Origin: Erpobdella octoculata
Taxonomy: Eukaryota; Annelida; Clitellata; Hirudinida; Erpobdellidae
DNA length: 64,000 bases
Direction of reading: 5' to 3'
NCBI GenBank assembly: GCA_963978895.1
Contig: OZ022247.1
Location: forward strand, 10,155,456 to 10,219,455
Part shown: piece after piece, positions 48,585 through 60,121 of the stretch
Layout of the letters: the number at the start of each line of letters is the position of its first letter
Position numbering within the stretch: the first letter of the stretch is position 1
Notes under the pieces: generated by a model
The model's input: the letters and a program-made list of their open reading frames with translations, nothing else
Database searches by the model: none
Told to the model about the DNA's origin: nothing
Made by a program: the position numbers and the translations under genes

Positions 48585-49275
48585 ATTTCGCCCCCCCCTG
48601 AAAAATTTTAAGATGTGTAGTTTTTTGAAATTTATAAACCTGTTAACCGTTACACAAGTAAATAGCTGGATAAAACAGCGTATTTCGGCCCCCCCAATTA
48701 TAAGATATGTACTTACTTTTTCGAACTTTATAAACCTGTTAACCGTTATACAAGCTCATAACTGCATAAGGCAGCGGATTTCGCCCCCCTCCTGAAAAAT
48801 TCTAAGACATGTAATGTTTTGAACTTTATAAGCCTGTAAACCGCTATAAAAGTTCATAACTGGATAAGGCAGCGGATTCCCCCCCCCCCAATTCAAGATA
48901 TGTACCTATTTTTTCGAACATGTATACAAGTTCATAGCTCGATAATAAGGCAGCGGATTTCGCCCCCCCCCCCCTGAAAAATTCTAAGACGTACTTTTTT
49001 GAACTTTATAAACTTGTTATGTAGCTGGATAACACAGCGTATTCCCCCCCCCCATTCTAAGATATGTACCTACTTTTTAGAACTTTATAAACCTGTTAGC
49101 CGCTATACAAGTTCATAACTGGATAAGGCAGCGGATTTCGCCCCCCCCCCTGAAAAATTCTAAGACATGTACTTTTTTGAACTTTATAAACCTGTTATGT
49201 AGTGTTTAGCTAGATAAGGCAGCGTATTTCGCCCTCCCCCCTTACTGAAAAATTCTAAGTTATGTACCTTTTTGA
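48585..49275. repeat. Approximately 180-bp tandem array with poly-C blocks
   Basis: CCCCCCCTGAAAAATTCTAAGA recurs in part at about 48590, 48783, 48961, 49140 and 49230, alternating with CCCCCCAATT...AAGATATGTAC half units, each followed by GAACTTTATAAACCTGTTA and GGATAAGGCAGCGGATT. Subterminal array of the 11-kb insertion. Confidence 0.88.
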
Positions 49276-49282
49276 ACTTAGA

Positions 49283-49500
49283 TGGGATCTTACTGTCCCT
49301 CGGCCTCATCGCGCCTTCTCAAACAGAGCATTCTCCGTTGCTGGACCGACAGCCTGGAACGCAATACCCACATCTATTAGAGAATCCACAACTCTTCAGG
49401 AATTTAAAATTAAATTAAAAACATACTTGCTTTCTTTATAATAGCTTACTTTCCCTACGCGATCGCTTTCGATCAAAATTTGTTTTGTTTTAAGCGATTA
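49283..49500 (+). pseudogene. Non-LTR retrotransposon C-terminal fragment (CR1/L2-like)
   Basis: Frame reads RAFSVAGPTAWNAIPTSIRES and LQEFKIKLKTYLLS then stop: the typical RT tail. A different lineage from 30718-31140. The 3' text ends in ATAAATAAATAAAATAAAA. Confidence 0.8.
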
Positions 49501-50043
49501 ATAAATGATATATAAATAAATAAAATAAAAATTTATAAGCCTGTAAACCGTTATTCTGGTACATAGCTGGCTAAAGCAGCGTATTCAGGAATAGTCACAA
49601 AATTGGGAATGTTGGGTATCTATCAACACACCTGTATCCAATGATAATGTTTGACAATATTTAGAGTGGCGTAAATCCTAAAGGACTTCAAAGCCACTGA
49701 GCCACAATGCGGTTAACTTATTAACGCCTCACTGCAAACATCTCAGCAAAACCTTGGGATGCAACTTTTTCTCACGGCCCACTTATATTTGAAAAAAAAA
49801 ATCTAAAACTTTGTAAAGCCTTTCTTCAATTTTTCCTCCAAAAAACTGATGACCGGGGATTAGTCGGAGCCCTGCTTTTTCAAAATATTTTCAAAGCCAC
49901 TTTTTTATTTTTTCTGTATAAAAACTTATAGCTGATGACCGGGAGAGGGGGCTATCCAGAAGTAGTTTATCCCAGTGTAAAAATTGAACAATTTTTCCAG
50001 GGGGGGTCGAAGTCAGAGGTTGTAGAATGAAGGTGAATGCCCT

Positions 50044-50044
<1 letters not shown>

Positions 50045-50127
<83 letters not shown>
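50045..50127. repeat. (TA)n microsatellite
   Basis: Pure TA tract within the hAT element. Confidence 0.97.
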
Positions 50128-50129
<2 letters not shown>

Positions 50130-50419
50130 GTACACATATTTAACCACTTTATTTTTTTCATGTTATGTTCAACAAAATTAAAAAAGATGTTTTACTATCC
50201 TTTTAAAAAATGTTACAAAACCTTCATTGACATTAATTAATAACTATACACAAGAAATTGTTTAAGTTAAAATATAATTCTTTAGCTGAAAAAGTCAATA
50301 TATCTATTTCTAAGATGAAAAATGATATTTTTCATTTAAAAATCATATGGTTTAAAAAGTGTTACTATTTCAAACAAAATGCCAGAAATATATTTTCTTT
50401 ATATAATGAGTGGCCTTGA

Positions 50420-51430
50420 CTATTGCTGAATGTCTATTTTTTGAAGCCATGAGATAACATATTTTTGTAGTTGAACATCTCTTATTTCTGGCCCATTAAT
50501 TTCAATGAAGAGAAGAAATCTAAGAGTGCCCTGCTGAAGCCTATTTCTATCGTCAGATTGCTGTCGATTCATTGCTGAAAAACCACGCTCACACTCGGCT
50601 GAACTGATAGGAAATATGCAGAAATAATTTTTAAGTTTTTGTACCAGGGAAGGACATGATCTTGGCCTAATCTTCAGTTTGTAAATTCTGAATTGTATTA
50701 AGAGCTCAGCCTGAGAGTTAATATCAAATTTAACCAATTTAGCTAAATTCATTATTTCTTGATCACCAAACATTGCCCTGTCAATTTCATTTTCTGGCCA
50801 AACATTTACATCTAAGACACTTACACTTTTTAAAATTTGATCAGGGTAACGGGACAAAATGTTGTCAACAAGACCTTGTAGAAATTGCTTTCTGAAATTC
50901 TCAAAAGTACTTTTGTCTCTTTCTGAAGGAGTTTGAAGAGATATCAGTGTATTGTCGTAACCTGAAATTTATAACACTTTCTTGGCATTATCTATGTTAC
51001 CATCTCTGACTGATTCAATTATGCTTTTTAGCTTTGGGCCACATTTGTCTTTCATTGAAAGTAAAGTGAGAACAGTGGCTTCTAAGCGATCACCAACAGT
51101 CAAGATGGTTGTATCTCGATGCTGTAAGTGCAGACTAAATTGAGAAAGTACCTGAAGAGAATCTACAATTAAAGCAAGTTCTGCAATAACCAACCAATTT
51201 TTGAGTTTTCGATTTAATCCAGAATATTTTGATTTTTCTCTGCCGTTTAGTGTGCTTTCAATTGTCAGTTTGCTCATATGTTCTTGTAGAGGTGACAAGT
51301 TTTTTCACAGGGCATTCACAGCATTAAAAGATGACATAAGCCAGCGAATATCAAACACTTTTCCAATTTTAAAAATTTCAGCTGAAAGTTCATTGGCAAC
51401 TGTTCAAGTTCTACTAACCTTTTTCAAAAC
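50420..51430 (-). pseudogene. hAT transposase C-terminal half (KIAA1586/Zaphod-like)
   Basis: Two minus-strand frames. 51298-50969 covers LNRKLKNWLVIAELALIVDSLQ and KCGPKLKSIIESVRDG. 50857-50420 carries the dimerisation domain with ISSAECERGFSAMNR (about 50600) and the end LRFLLFIEINGPE. The region 50857-50969 is out of frame, and the N-terminus, zinc finger and first catalytic Asp are gone, so the copy cannot be autonomous. Confidence 0.85.
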
Positions 51431-51779
51431 ATTACACTGGGGGGGGTCAGGCGGGGTCAAAACCCGACCCCCCCAGTGTAATGTTTTGATTTTCTTAGGG
51501 AGGGTCGGCAATGTGTCTAGGGGGGGTCGAACCCCCCCGGCAATTTTTACCCTGGTTTATCCATACATGTTAAACCACTTCAGGGGGCTCACTAGTTGGC
51601 CTATCCAATCTCTAAAACCTAAAATATCAGAATAGAAGCTTGAAGTGTACCTATATACAATTACAGATTGTGTTTAAATTAAAAACCAAACAGAAAATTA
51701 ATTCTATAATGCAAAGATTTACGATAAATATTGATTATTTTTATTTATTGCACTTTTTGTCATTTTATTTTTATAAACT

Positions 51780-51880
51780 ACTAGCTGGGTTACCCGGCGT
51801 TGCCCGGGGAATTTAAAGGTTTTTTTATCGTTTTTCTCTCTGGCTCCCGTTTCCTTAACCGCTCGTTTGCCCGGGCATCT
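51780..51880 (+). repeat. Copy of the CCCGGCGTTGCCCGGG repeat head
   Basis: ACTAGCTGGGTTACCCGGCG then TTTTTTTATCGTTTTTCTCT and a short CTCCCGTTTCC arm. Confidence 0.85.
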
Positions 51881-53880
51881 TTGCATCTATTGAAACATTT
51901 ATGCAGATACTTTTGATTTTTAATTAAAAGAAATACAACAAACACATACAGTCATTTTATTGCAAAGCTTTCTGATACACAATGTTTTTTGTTTTTCCAT
52001 AAGGTGCATTAATAGTTATACTATTATACTTAAAATACATTAATAGTTATATTGATATACTCACTCACAATAAATTTTTCAATTTTCTTGTCTGTAAGCA
52101 CAAAATAATATCTGTTAGACTAAAAGTAGCACAAAATAATATCTGTTAGAGGTTAGAGTGGTTAGATTGGTTAGAGTGGTTAGACCACTGATCTCTTAGA
52201 CTGGTAGATCTAGCAGTTTTTCGAGGCAATATCGGAAATTTTAATAGACAAGCCAATTTTTATACCATTCAATAGAGAATATGTTGTAGAATGTCTGTAT
52301 GAATATACCACGAATGAGCAGTTATGGTACTCTAGTTATTAATGATTTTAGGCGTACTCTTTTGTCTCATTACGTAAGACAATGTCGCGTTACGCGCAGT
52401 AACATATTTACTCGCTCAGCCATAGATATCTATGCGCTCAGCCAATAAGAATTCAATAAAGGCTCGTTTTCTATGCTATATTTGCGTTGTCTTTGTATTC
52501 ATTTTGCATTGCCGGTTTTATCGCGTTTGAATTCGATTTCTCTTCAATATCCTAATTTATTATTTAAGCCTTCGATTTTGATTTGGACGATTTTGGATTC
52601 TTGGCAGCGTTTTTTTTAATTTCCTATTCATTTATATAGTTGTATAATTGTATAGTTTGTATAGCATAGTACATAGGTTTTTCTTCGGTCAATCTTGTCT
52701 TGTCTTTTGTCAGTCATTCTGGTATTTTTTTTTATTTTCTTTTATTCGTGTTATTACGTCTGTTAAGTTTGGTTATGGTAAGTTTGTATTGTAGTTAGCA
52801 CATTTTTTAATCTAAATGTAACTAATATCGCAATGGAGTGCGTTGTGTGTAAATCTGCTACTGAAGACAAACTTAAAATAATCTAAATATTGAAACAAGA
52901 TGGGAAAACTTCTCTATTGAATTCTGCAACTGTAATTGGAGATACAATTTTAATTGACAGTTTAACTCTATAAATGATGTTTGTATACATAAGTAAATAA
53001 CAAAGCAAAGAAAAATAATCAGCCCAAACCTTGTGTTAGTTTTAGTTCTAGTAGCTAGCTGATCTAGCTCCAATAAAAAGAATTTAAGATCTAAGTTTTC
53101 CACACAATAAACAATTATTCCAGCCAAATATAAAGTAGTTCAAAAATTATTCCTGGAAAGCTACCTCAACTGAAAATGCATGATTTGAAAACTCATTTTC
53201 AGGAAATGAAATTGAAGTATTTCTTAGACAATGACAGATGGAGCTGGGAAAAATAGATTTTAAGTTGTGTCTCATTAATACTGACATAGAGACAGCACCT
53301 GATAGCCCAGATAGCCTAATTATTGTATAAGTGGTAAATGTGAAATTTTTAAAAAAAGCCCATGCTCTTTTAAAAGTTGTTCATGTTTTAAATATGAGCT
53401 ACATTGTATCTGCCTGTAAATATTGCTATGGTAAAGTTTGTAATAAATCTCTTCATACTGATAATCTTGAAGTAGATATGTTTAAGGGCAATATATGTGA
53501 AGGCCTGTATGAAAAAAACTGTTAAAATCGATGAGATACTATTTTAGTTAGGCTTGCCCAAAATCAGTCTTTGTTGTTGGATGTATTTATTCTTTAAATT
53601 GGCAAAAAAATTCATGCTCTTAAAACAGTTTTGAAGGTTCTTGTATAAGCTTGTAAATGTTGCTGTGACAAAGTTTAAGACATTAAAATAACTGACTTTA
53701 TATTAGTGGTCTTGTAAATAATATCTATAATAGTAAAATATGTGTAAATGTCAGAGTTGGCCAATGTGAGCAGTTATTACATTTTTATTTAAAGTGATAT
53801 ATAGAAACTTATCAAGTTCTTGAGAAAATGTCTTCTTTGTTCTGCAGGGTTTTGATGGTTATTAATAACTTATTAAAATA
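51881..53880. other. AT-rich region inside the 11-kb insertion
   Basis: No gene supported. A short frame at 52832-52882 (MECVVCKSATEDKLKI, stop) and 53331-53525 (with CKYCYGKVCNKSLHTDNLE) may be remnants of a zinc-binding protein; I cannot name it. Confidence 0.35.
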
Positions 53881-53949
53881 GCTCTTGTATCTTTCCTCCA
53901 GTTACACGTCTATTATTGTTGTAACAAGTTCTTCTGCACATGAGGATAT

Positions 53950-54045
53950 TGCTAAGCATTGTCTCAATGTCAAAACTGTTTGCTTGTGTGTTATAATAAA
54001 CAGCAAACAATTTGACTATGATATGATGTGCATTATTTATCTACA
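53950..54045 (+). repeat. Inverted match to 57998-58100
   Basis: About 95 bp, including CAATGTCAAAACTGTTTGCT and TTTGACTATGATATGATGTG, recur reverse-complemented in intron 1 of the THAP gene. Confidence 0.8.
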
Positions 54046-54106
54046 AAATCCTCATAATCTACACTTCCCAGTTTACTTCAGCCAGCACGACAAAAGTTGT
54101 TAACAG

Positions 54107-54226
54107 TGTCTCTGAATTGAATTAAAATTTGACAATGTTTAAAGTGGTGTTAGTCAGTGTTGTTATAACTGTCTCTGAATTGAATTAAAATTTGACAATG
54201 TTTAAAGTGGTGTTAGTCAGTGTTTA
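54107..54226. repeat. Approximately 61-bp tandem duplication
   Basis: TCTCTGAATTGAATTAAAAT onward to GTGGTGTTAGTCAGTGTT occurs twice in tandem. Confidence 0.93.
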
Positions 54227-55251
54227 GTGTTTAGAAGGTCTCTTCGGAAGCATTTAAGTGTCACAGCCAATGTAACAGCAGCTGGCAAACCATTCTCAGT
54301 CTGGCAACCCTGAACCTTCTGTCTACAGCACTCTTGATATGTGTGGTGGACACAAGAAGTAAAGTCATGGATGAAGATCTGAGTCTTCTGCTCGACTGAA
54401 TTGTGCTCAATATAATAATTTTTGAAGCTAGATAACAGTTATTATTATAATTATTTAATAAGTTGAAACTTATACTTTGTTTTTAGAATTAAATGTATGT
54501 TGTTCTAAAAACCAGTGTTTGATAAATTTCTTGTTTTTAAGATGTCTTCCTTTAAAAAGTGGTCAAAAGCATGGTCTTCCTTTAAAAAGTGGTACGATTC
54601 CCATAACCGGCACCCCTTCAGCTATTTTCAAATAAGGTTGTGTTTTCAGGTTGCATTGCTTTTTAAATACTGGAGAATTTCGAAAACGTAGACTAGTTGA
54701 GTGTACATAATCGTTTATACATAGGAGTTAAACTAGTTTAAAGGCAGTTTAAGTCTGTTTAAGCCTTAAGCCTTTAAGCATTTGATAATCAACAACATTC
54801 TTCGTGCAGCTCCATAAGCAAACGGAAAATAAAAATTTCGTTAAAAAAACATAGAAATAAATAACTAAACTGTTTTATGAGCATTTGAGCGTAAAAAGTT
54901 TAAATTTCGTGGAGATAATTTGTAAATTAAGCGTCACTTTTTACGCAGAAATAGAAAAAGCTGGCTTTTGATTGGTTGGCGTTAATAAACAGATTCGCGA
55001 GTTTTGAGCAACTTCTTTTGCTAATAACTTTTTTTAGGGACCGATCTGTGTCTGGTATCTCTTCCCAGCTCTTAGTTATAATAAATACTATAGTTTAATG
55101 TACTTTTTAGCTTGTCTATTAAAATTTCCGTATCAAAAGCTAAATCTACCAGACTACTATAATATAACTGGATTGCGCTTAGCCCATTGTTTCAATAGAA
55201 ATGTTGTCGCCAGTTTGCCGCCATGTTACCAGTCCAGCCGTCGTGTTTGGT

Positions 55252-55462
55252 GTCACGACAAAACGTTCACAGACAAAATGTTCAACGACAAAATGTTCCC
55301 GACAAAACGTTCACGACACAACGTTCACGACAAAATGTTCACGACAAAATGTTCACAGACAAAATGTTCACAGACAAAATGTTCACAGACAAAATGTTCA
55401 ACGACACAATGTTCACGACAAAATGTTCACGACACAACGTTCACGACAAAATGTTCACGATT
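55252..55462 (+). repeat. 16-18-bp minisatellite (ACGACAAAATGTTCAC)
   Basis: About 13 units of (C/AG)ACAAAATGTTCAC with variants ACAAAACGTTCAC and ACACAACGTTCAC. All three plus frames stay open only because of the repeat. Confidence 0.95.
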
Positions 55463-56680
55463 GCAACTTTTAAATTTAGTTTAGTTTTAAATGATAAAAT
55501 ATTTTGTGTTTCACAAAATGAGCGCAAATAAAACGTTAACAATAGTAAATGCAATGTTAATTTCCTCTTTGATACCCTTAACTCAAACGGCAACCAGATG
55601 AGTATGGATCGGAGGACTGTAAACTGTTTCAGCAAAAAGGAAAAAACAGATGAAATGAGATAGCTATAATAGGAAAATACAATTGGTTACTAATTTGAGA
55701 TCGTTTGAATTTTCAATTTCAATTAAGCAGACGACGTAAATAAGGTTTGATGGCTGTATTCTAAAGATTAAAAAGTTAAGGGTATCCAAGAGAAAATTAA
55801 CCAACCCGCATTAACTAGTGGTCGGTCGTCGCATGATATACAAACAATTAGGGGGTTTTAATTAAATTAAACTATTTTACTTGAAAATAAAATTTGTTAT
55901 TCGGTATTTTTAACATTTTTTTACTACGGTCATTATGATAGTTATTCGGTAACACATGCAAAAGATTTGGCAGTCACACAGCACAGATGAAACGCGCTGC
56001 AGATCACCGCAAGAAAATCGCTCCGCTATGGTTTAGCTAGCTAGTTTAGCAAGTACAGAATAGTTTGTACAAGAAACTGTATGACTCGAAAAGTTTTGAG
56101 TCTATTTAGTATAGTAACTTTTATCATCAAAATGTTTGTTAAATGTAGTAGTAAGTTATGTTGTGTTAATAAAGAAATTTTCCTTGAGAATTTTTTCAAA
56201 GTTAACGGTATTTTTTGTGTCACCTAGGTGTATACTATATATATAGTCTAAAGTCTAAGTCTAGTCTATAATAATGGGTCAACGAATAATATACTTAGTT
56301 TAGGGCGTTTAGGAGTTTAGGCTGAACAAGTTACATTGTATTGTAGACTATAGCATATTAAAATTTCATTTAATTTTTATCATTTGTAAAGGTTTTTCAT
56401 TTGATTCAGTTTTTAGGCTTTAAGATTACAAATGAGAAGGAAATGATATTTGAATTAAATAATTTAATGCCAAACTAAAAATTAACAGGTGAAATAGACA
56501 TTATTTGTTACATGTAATGTAAGTCATATGCACCCATCTGGTTGAGAAAAAAAACTTGTTATTACTTATTAAAAAATATATTAAATAAACTGATATAATA
56601 CCGAAGACAGAAATGAGCAAAGATAAACACAACATGATTTATTGAAAACAAGTTGAAAGATATAAATTGTCATTGTCTAA

Positions 56681-58531
56681 TTATTGACCTTTAAACAAAA
56701 TCAGTTTAGTTAAATCTTTACGAATGTTGATACCCGAAACAACTACAGTTTTCTGTTTTGCTAAATGATGTAATCTAATAGTCGCATAGCTATGAGCAAC
56801 GCATTTAATTATATTAAAAATGTGATTGTTATCTGGTGTGCTATCGTACATGTGAAAGTCTAAGGATTTGAAAGCGATCATGCCAACTTCACTAAGAACC
56901 AGTGTTTGACTTGATTTCAATTTTTTTTTCATAATCAGAGCTCGATCAACAATATAATTCATTTGTCTTTTCATTGCCTTTGGGGTGGTTTGAATATTGT
57001 ACGAGTGTTCCCTAGAAATTAAAACAGCTGATGACTTTGAAGGAATGTATGACTCTGCAGATACGACTTCAGTTATTGATTGCTCTTCATGTGGTCTTGG
57101 TTTTCTTGACTTGGAAAACTAGCAAAATATACAAAAGCAATAATTCATGAAAGATTTTTTAAAAATTTTACAACATAAGCATGCTTGAAAAAATAATATC
57201 TTGTCGTAGTTTTCTAAATGTAGGTATTCTAATGTAAAGTAATGAAAATGTATTTAGTTTTTATACCTCACAAGACATTGTAGGTATGTATGGGTTTGCA
57301 GTTGCAACTCCAGTTGTTGGTTGCTCTTCATGTGGTCCTGGTTTTCTCGACTTGAGAAAATAACAAAATGATCAAGCAATAAATAATAAAATATTTTAAA
57401 ATAATTTTACAAGATAAGTACACTTTAAAAATAAAAATTTACATGGTAATCATAATCTAAAAATAACATTTTATTGTAGTTTATTGTAAAGTAATAAATA
57501 TGTATTTAGCTTTTATACCTCAGTGCAGCGATCTGGAAAATTAAAAATAGTTGGAATAGCACCATGGCGAAGTCGAGTTGTTTGTCCAGTTCTATCGAAG
57601 CAATTCTCTTCAAAATGTTCTGAGGAAACCACAGACTTCTTTGTACAATTAAAATCTGAACGATTCCTATTGGCCACCCAACTCAGGCTTAGTGAAGGGA
57701 AACCTGCAAATAGGAAGATATTGCACATTTTACTAGTCTCCATTGCCTAAACCTACAAGTTGCTAGTCAATATGACCAAAGAACAGGAGTTTTCTAATTT
57801 AATGGTTGTTGAGGTGTTAAGAATTTTTATGATTCACCGTTATTTTTCTTCAAGGATCACAGTCACTTATTGTCCCATAACAAAATAAGAATAAACTATA
57901 ATTCATAAGGTGACTAAAAAAGAGAACTGTTTGCAATGATGTTGATAGCAACAATAATTATATTGATGGGAAAAGTAAAATGAGATGATTCAGTGATAAA
58001 GACACATTGTAGAAAAATGCACATCATATCATAGTCAAAATGTTTGCTGCTTTTCAATATAGACACAAGCAAACAGTTTTGACATTGAAACAATGTTTAC
58101 AACTTACAAACATTTCAATAGTCGTCTACTTTTGTCAGGTTTTACAAGAAAAATTAATAGCTAGTGAATATAAAATATAATATGATCTCTCTCTACCCAA
58201 ACTAACTGAAACTAAATCAAGATAATTCTCAAAGTACTTAAAATAGAAACGAAGTCAGAAATTCTACATTTCATCTTTGCGAACTTAAAACGTAAACAAA
58301 AACTATTTTTAAACTTTTCAATAATGAGGTTGAGGACACAATTATTTAGGCTAGGCTGACATAGTTAATAGTTTAGTTATTTGCTCAGCCAAACGACAGT
58401 GTTGCTAAATATAGCTCAGGCGGCAAATAAACCTTGCTAAAAAAAACGTAATTAAGTACTTACAAATGAAATGACTGTTTTGCTCCCTTATATTTTCTAT
58501 TGAAGCAATTACAAGCAGCGCAATTCGGCAT
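56681..58531 (-). pseudogene. THAP-domain gene, frameshifted and missing a zinc ligand
   Basis: Exons: 58531-58464 (ATG; MPNCAACNCFNRKYKGAKQS), 57703-57519, 57350-57267 and 57118-56681, with GT/AG borders. Exons 1-2 form a THAP zinc finger (DNA binding, C2CH): Cys pair CAAC, FHxFP-like start, W, SEHF, then the HGAIPTIF (AVPTIF-type) end. Two defects: joining exon 1 to exon 2 needs a shift near 57670, and the third zinc ligand Cys (CxxH in VCSEHF) reads Ser (VSSEHF). Exons 3 and 4 both carry SRKP.PHEEQ.., so an exon was duplicated. The C-terminus, IIKCVAHSYATIRLHH..K and LTKLILFKGQ, is known from other invertebrate THAP proteins. Either a dying transposon gene or a diverged host gene. Confidence 0.7.
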
Positions 58532-58649
58532 TTTTAAACTTCTAAAAAGATTCCGTCAATAGCATCAGATAGTTGGCCTTCCAAAATGGCGACCAGCGGC
58601 GAGGCGACACCCAGACAGGTCTAAGCGCAATCCAGTTATATTATAGAGA

Positions 58650-59505
58650 TCAGTGGGTTAGACTGGTAGAGCGATAATGATAGCCTGACACACAACGACC
58701 GAAACAATTTACAATTTAATATATACACAACAATAATTAACAATTAAATAATATAAAAATAGTAGCCTAAGTAAATAATATAAGAATAGTAGCCTAAGTT
58801 TTTAAATTACTTTGATTTCGAGAAACCGAGACGATAAACAGCGAATGTAAACAAAACATAGCTCTGATACAATAGCGAAAATATTTAAAAAAATTAATTT
58901 TCTAAAACATTCAAAAACATTTGAACGATATACAGTAATTAAAAAAATAATAGTATAGTATATAGTATATTACTTTTGATATATTGATATAATTGATATA
59001 AGTAAAATAATACTCACTTCTGATTTTGAGAAATCGCGACAACCAACAACGACGGAACAGAAGTCGAAAGCAACCCTAAGCTCGTTAAGCCGCGATATAA
59101 TTGCATAGATAAAATATTTCTAAAAATTAATTTTCTAAAATTGCATAGATAAAATATTTCTAAAAATTAATTTTCTAAAAACATTCAAAACAATTTTTTT
59201 AAATAAATGAGATTATTTGTTAGGTGGTAAATGTTTATTATGTAAAATTTCGTGCAAATCCCTTCATTGGTTTTGGCGTTATTAATGAACATACGTTGCC
59301 TTTTATATATATAGATTCCAGCAAATCCAAAATGAAGTCATAAAAATAATAAACAATATGGGTGTTGCTGATGCACCATGGTTTTACATATAATATTTAC
59401 ATTGTCTTTTCAACTCCCGATATAATTTTAGTGGTTTTTTGGCCATTTTCATTTTGCCCCCTTTAGAGATAGCTCGCCCCCCAGAGCATGACGTCTAGTT
59501 GCGAA
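58650..59505. other. Right flank of the 11-kb insertion
   Basis: AT-rich, with a 49-bp direct repeat at 59101-59180 (TTGCATAGATAAAATATTTC units). No gene. Confidence 0.5.
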
Positions 59506-59606
59506 ACTGCAAGCATTACAGATGTAAAACTTAGTATTTTGAGGTTTTGTGCCGGTTAAAAGTAGCTGAGTCCAGTTTATCACCGGTCGAGCCAAGCCGT
59601 TATTTT

Positions 59607-59790
59607 AGGGTCTTCTTACGGGCCAGGCTAAACCTTAAATCAAGGTGGTACGGGCCGAGGTTTTTCACTAAGCATATAGACATTTTAGTGATTTTAGGGT
59701 CTTCAGATGGGCCGGGCTAAACCTGAAGTCAAGGTGGGACGGGCCGAAGTTTTTCATCAAGTATATAGAATTTCTAGGCCTGTAAAAACG
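59607..59790. repeat. 89-bp GGGCCGGGC tandem pair
   Basis: Two units starting AGGGTCTTC at 59607 and 59696, each with CGGGCC(A/G)GGCTAAACCT and ACGGGCCGA(A/G)GTTTTTCA. Confidence 0.88.
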
Positions 59791-59844
59791 GGCCGGGCCC
59801 AAATTAGACGGGCCGTGCCGGGCCAGGAATTTTGGCTTTATCTA

Positions 59845-60045
59845 TATATATAAAAATGAATGTTTGTATGTTTGTATATAGGTATTGTATTCATGCATTG
59901 CTACACCATTCATCCGATCGTAATGAAATTTTCACCCAACTTTGAGAGTCAAGGGGAATCAAATATAGAGAAAAAATTTTTGAAATCCGTCACAAAATGA
60001 GCGGAGCGGAGCGGGTGAGCGAGCGGGAACTATATATATATGTAT
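59845..60045 (+). repeat. Copy of the CATTCATCCGATCGTAATGA repeat
   Basis: Almost identical to 22185-22385, ending GAGCGAGCGGGAACTATATA and followed by (TGTA)n at about 60035-60120. Confidence 0.92.
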
Positions 60046-60121
60046 GTGCGTATGTATGTGTGTATGTATGTATGTATGTGTATGTGCATGTATGTGTGTC
60101 TGTGTGTGTGTTTATGTATGT

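Larger units (their letters stand above)
49973..51554 (-). mobile_element. hAT transposon nested in the 11-kb insertion, 8-bp TSD
   Basis: 1582 bp with termini CAGTGTAAAAATTG and, complemented, CAGGGTAAAAATTG (13 of 14), bordered by exact 8-bp duplications GTTTATCC (49965-49972 and 51555-51562). Subterminal GGGGGGGTCGAA blocks on both sides. It contains a (TA)n tract (50045-50127) and a truncated transposase. Confidence 0.94.
55157..58646 (-). mobile_element. Putative THAP-bearing DNA transposon bounded by inverted repeats
   Basis: A perfect 26-bp inverted repeat (55157-55182 and 58621-58646, containing ATAACTGGATTGCGCTTAG) encloses 3.5 kb with the THAP gene. A further looser inverted match (GCCGCCAT/GTCGCCAT region) follows each. 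THAP domains are typical of P-element-like transposases, but the product here lacks a recognisable DDE domain and no target duplication was found, so this is tentative. Confidence 0.5.
48544..59509. mobile_element. Approximately 11-kb insertion with 8-bp TSD (hAT-like)
   Basis: The exact 8-bp duplication CAAGCATT flanks it (48536-48543 and 59510-59517). Removing the insert and one copy restores a normal 156-bp tandem unit, which is strong evidence of an insertion. The ends are CAGCCCCGCAACTA and, complemented, CAGTTTCGCAACTA (11 of 14). Both subterminal regions are rich in C/G runs (GGGGGGCGAGC). No transposase clearly its own; it carries nested elements (49973-51554, THAP region) and repeat arrays. 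hAT membership is inferred from TSD length and CAG termini. Confidence 0.75.
47340..59560. repeat. (CTGA)n plus 156-bp tandem array, split by insertions
   Basis: Starts with CTGACTGACTGACTGACTGA (about 47353) and conserved text CAACGCCGAGCTCAAACGCC. Then 156-bp units: the landmark GTTTCTA(C/T)T begins at 47731, 47887 and 48043. The fourth unit is broken by a SINE (about 48200) and the fifth by an 11-kb insertion at 48544; the array resumes at 59510 and ends near 59560. A tetranucleotide microsatellite next to approximately 160-bp core repeats is the layout known from pearl/DINE-type Helentron derivatives; assignment here is inference. Confidence 0.75.

Noticed and set aside
55252..55462. Possible CRISPR-like array
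   Set aside because: Units of 16-18 bp without unique spacers in a eukaryotic context; an ordinary minisatellite.
55098..55531. Three overlapping frames with QNVH/TKCS repeats
   Set aside because: Minisatellite translated in three frames.
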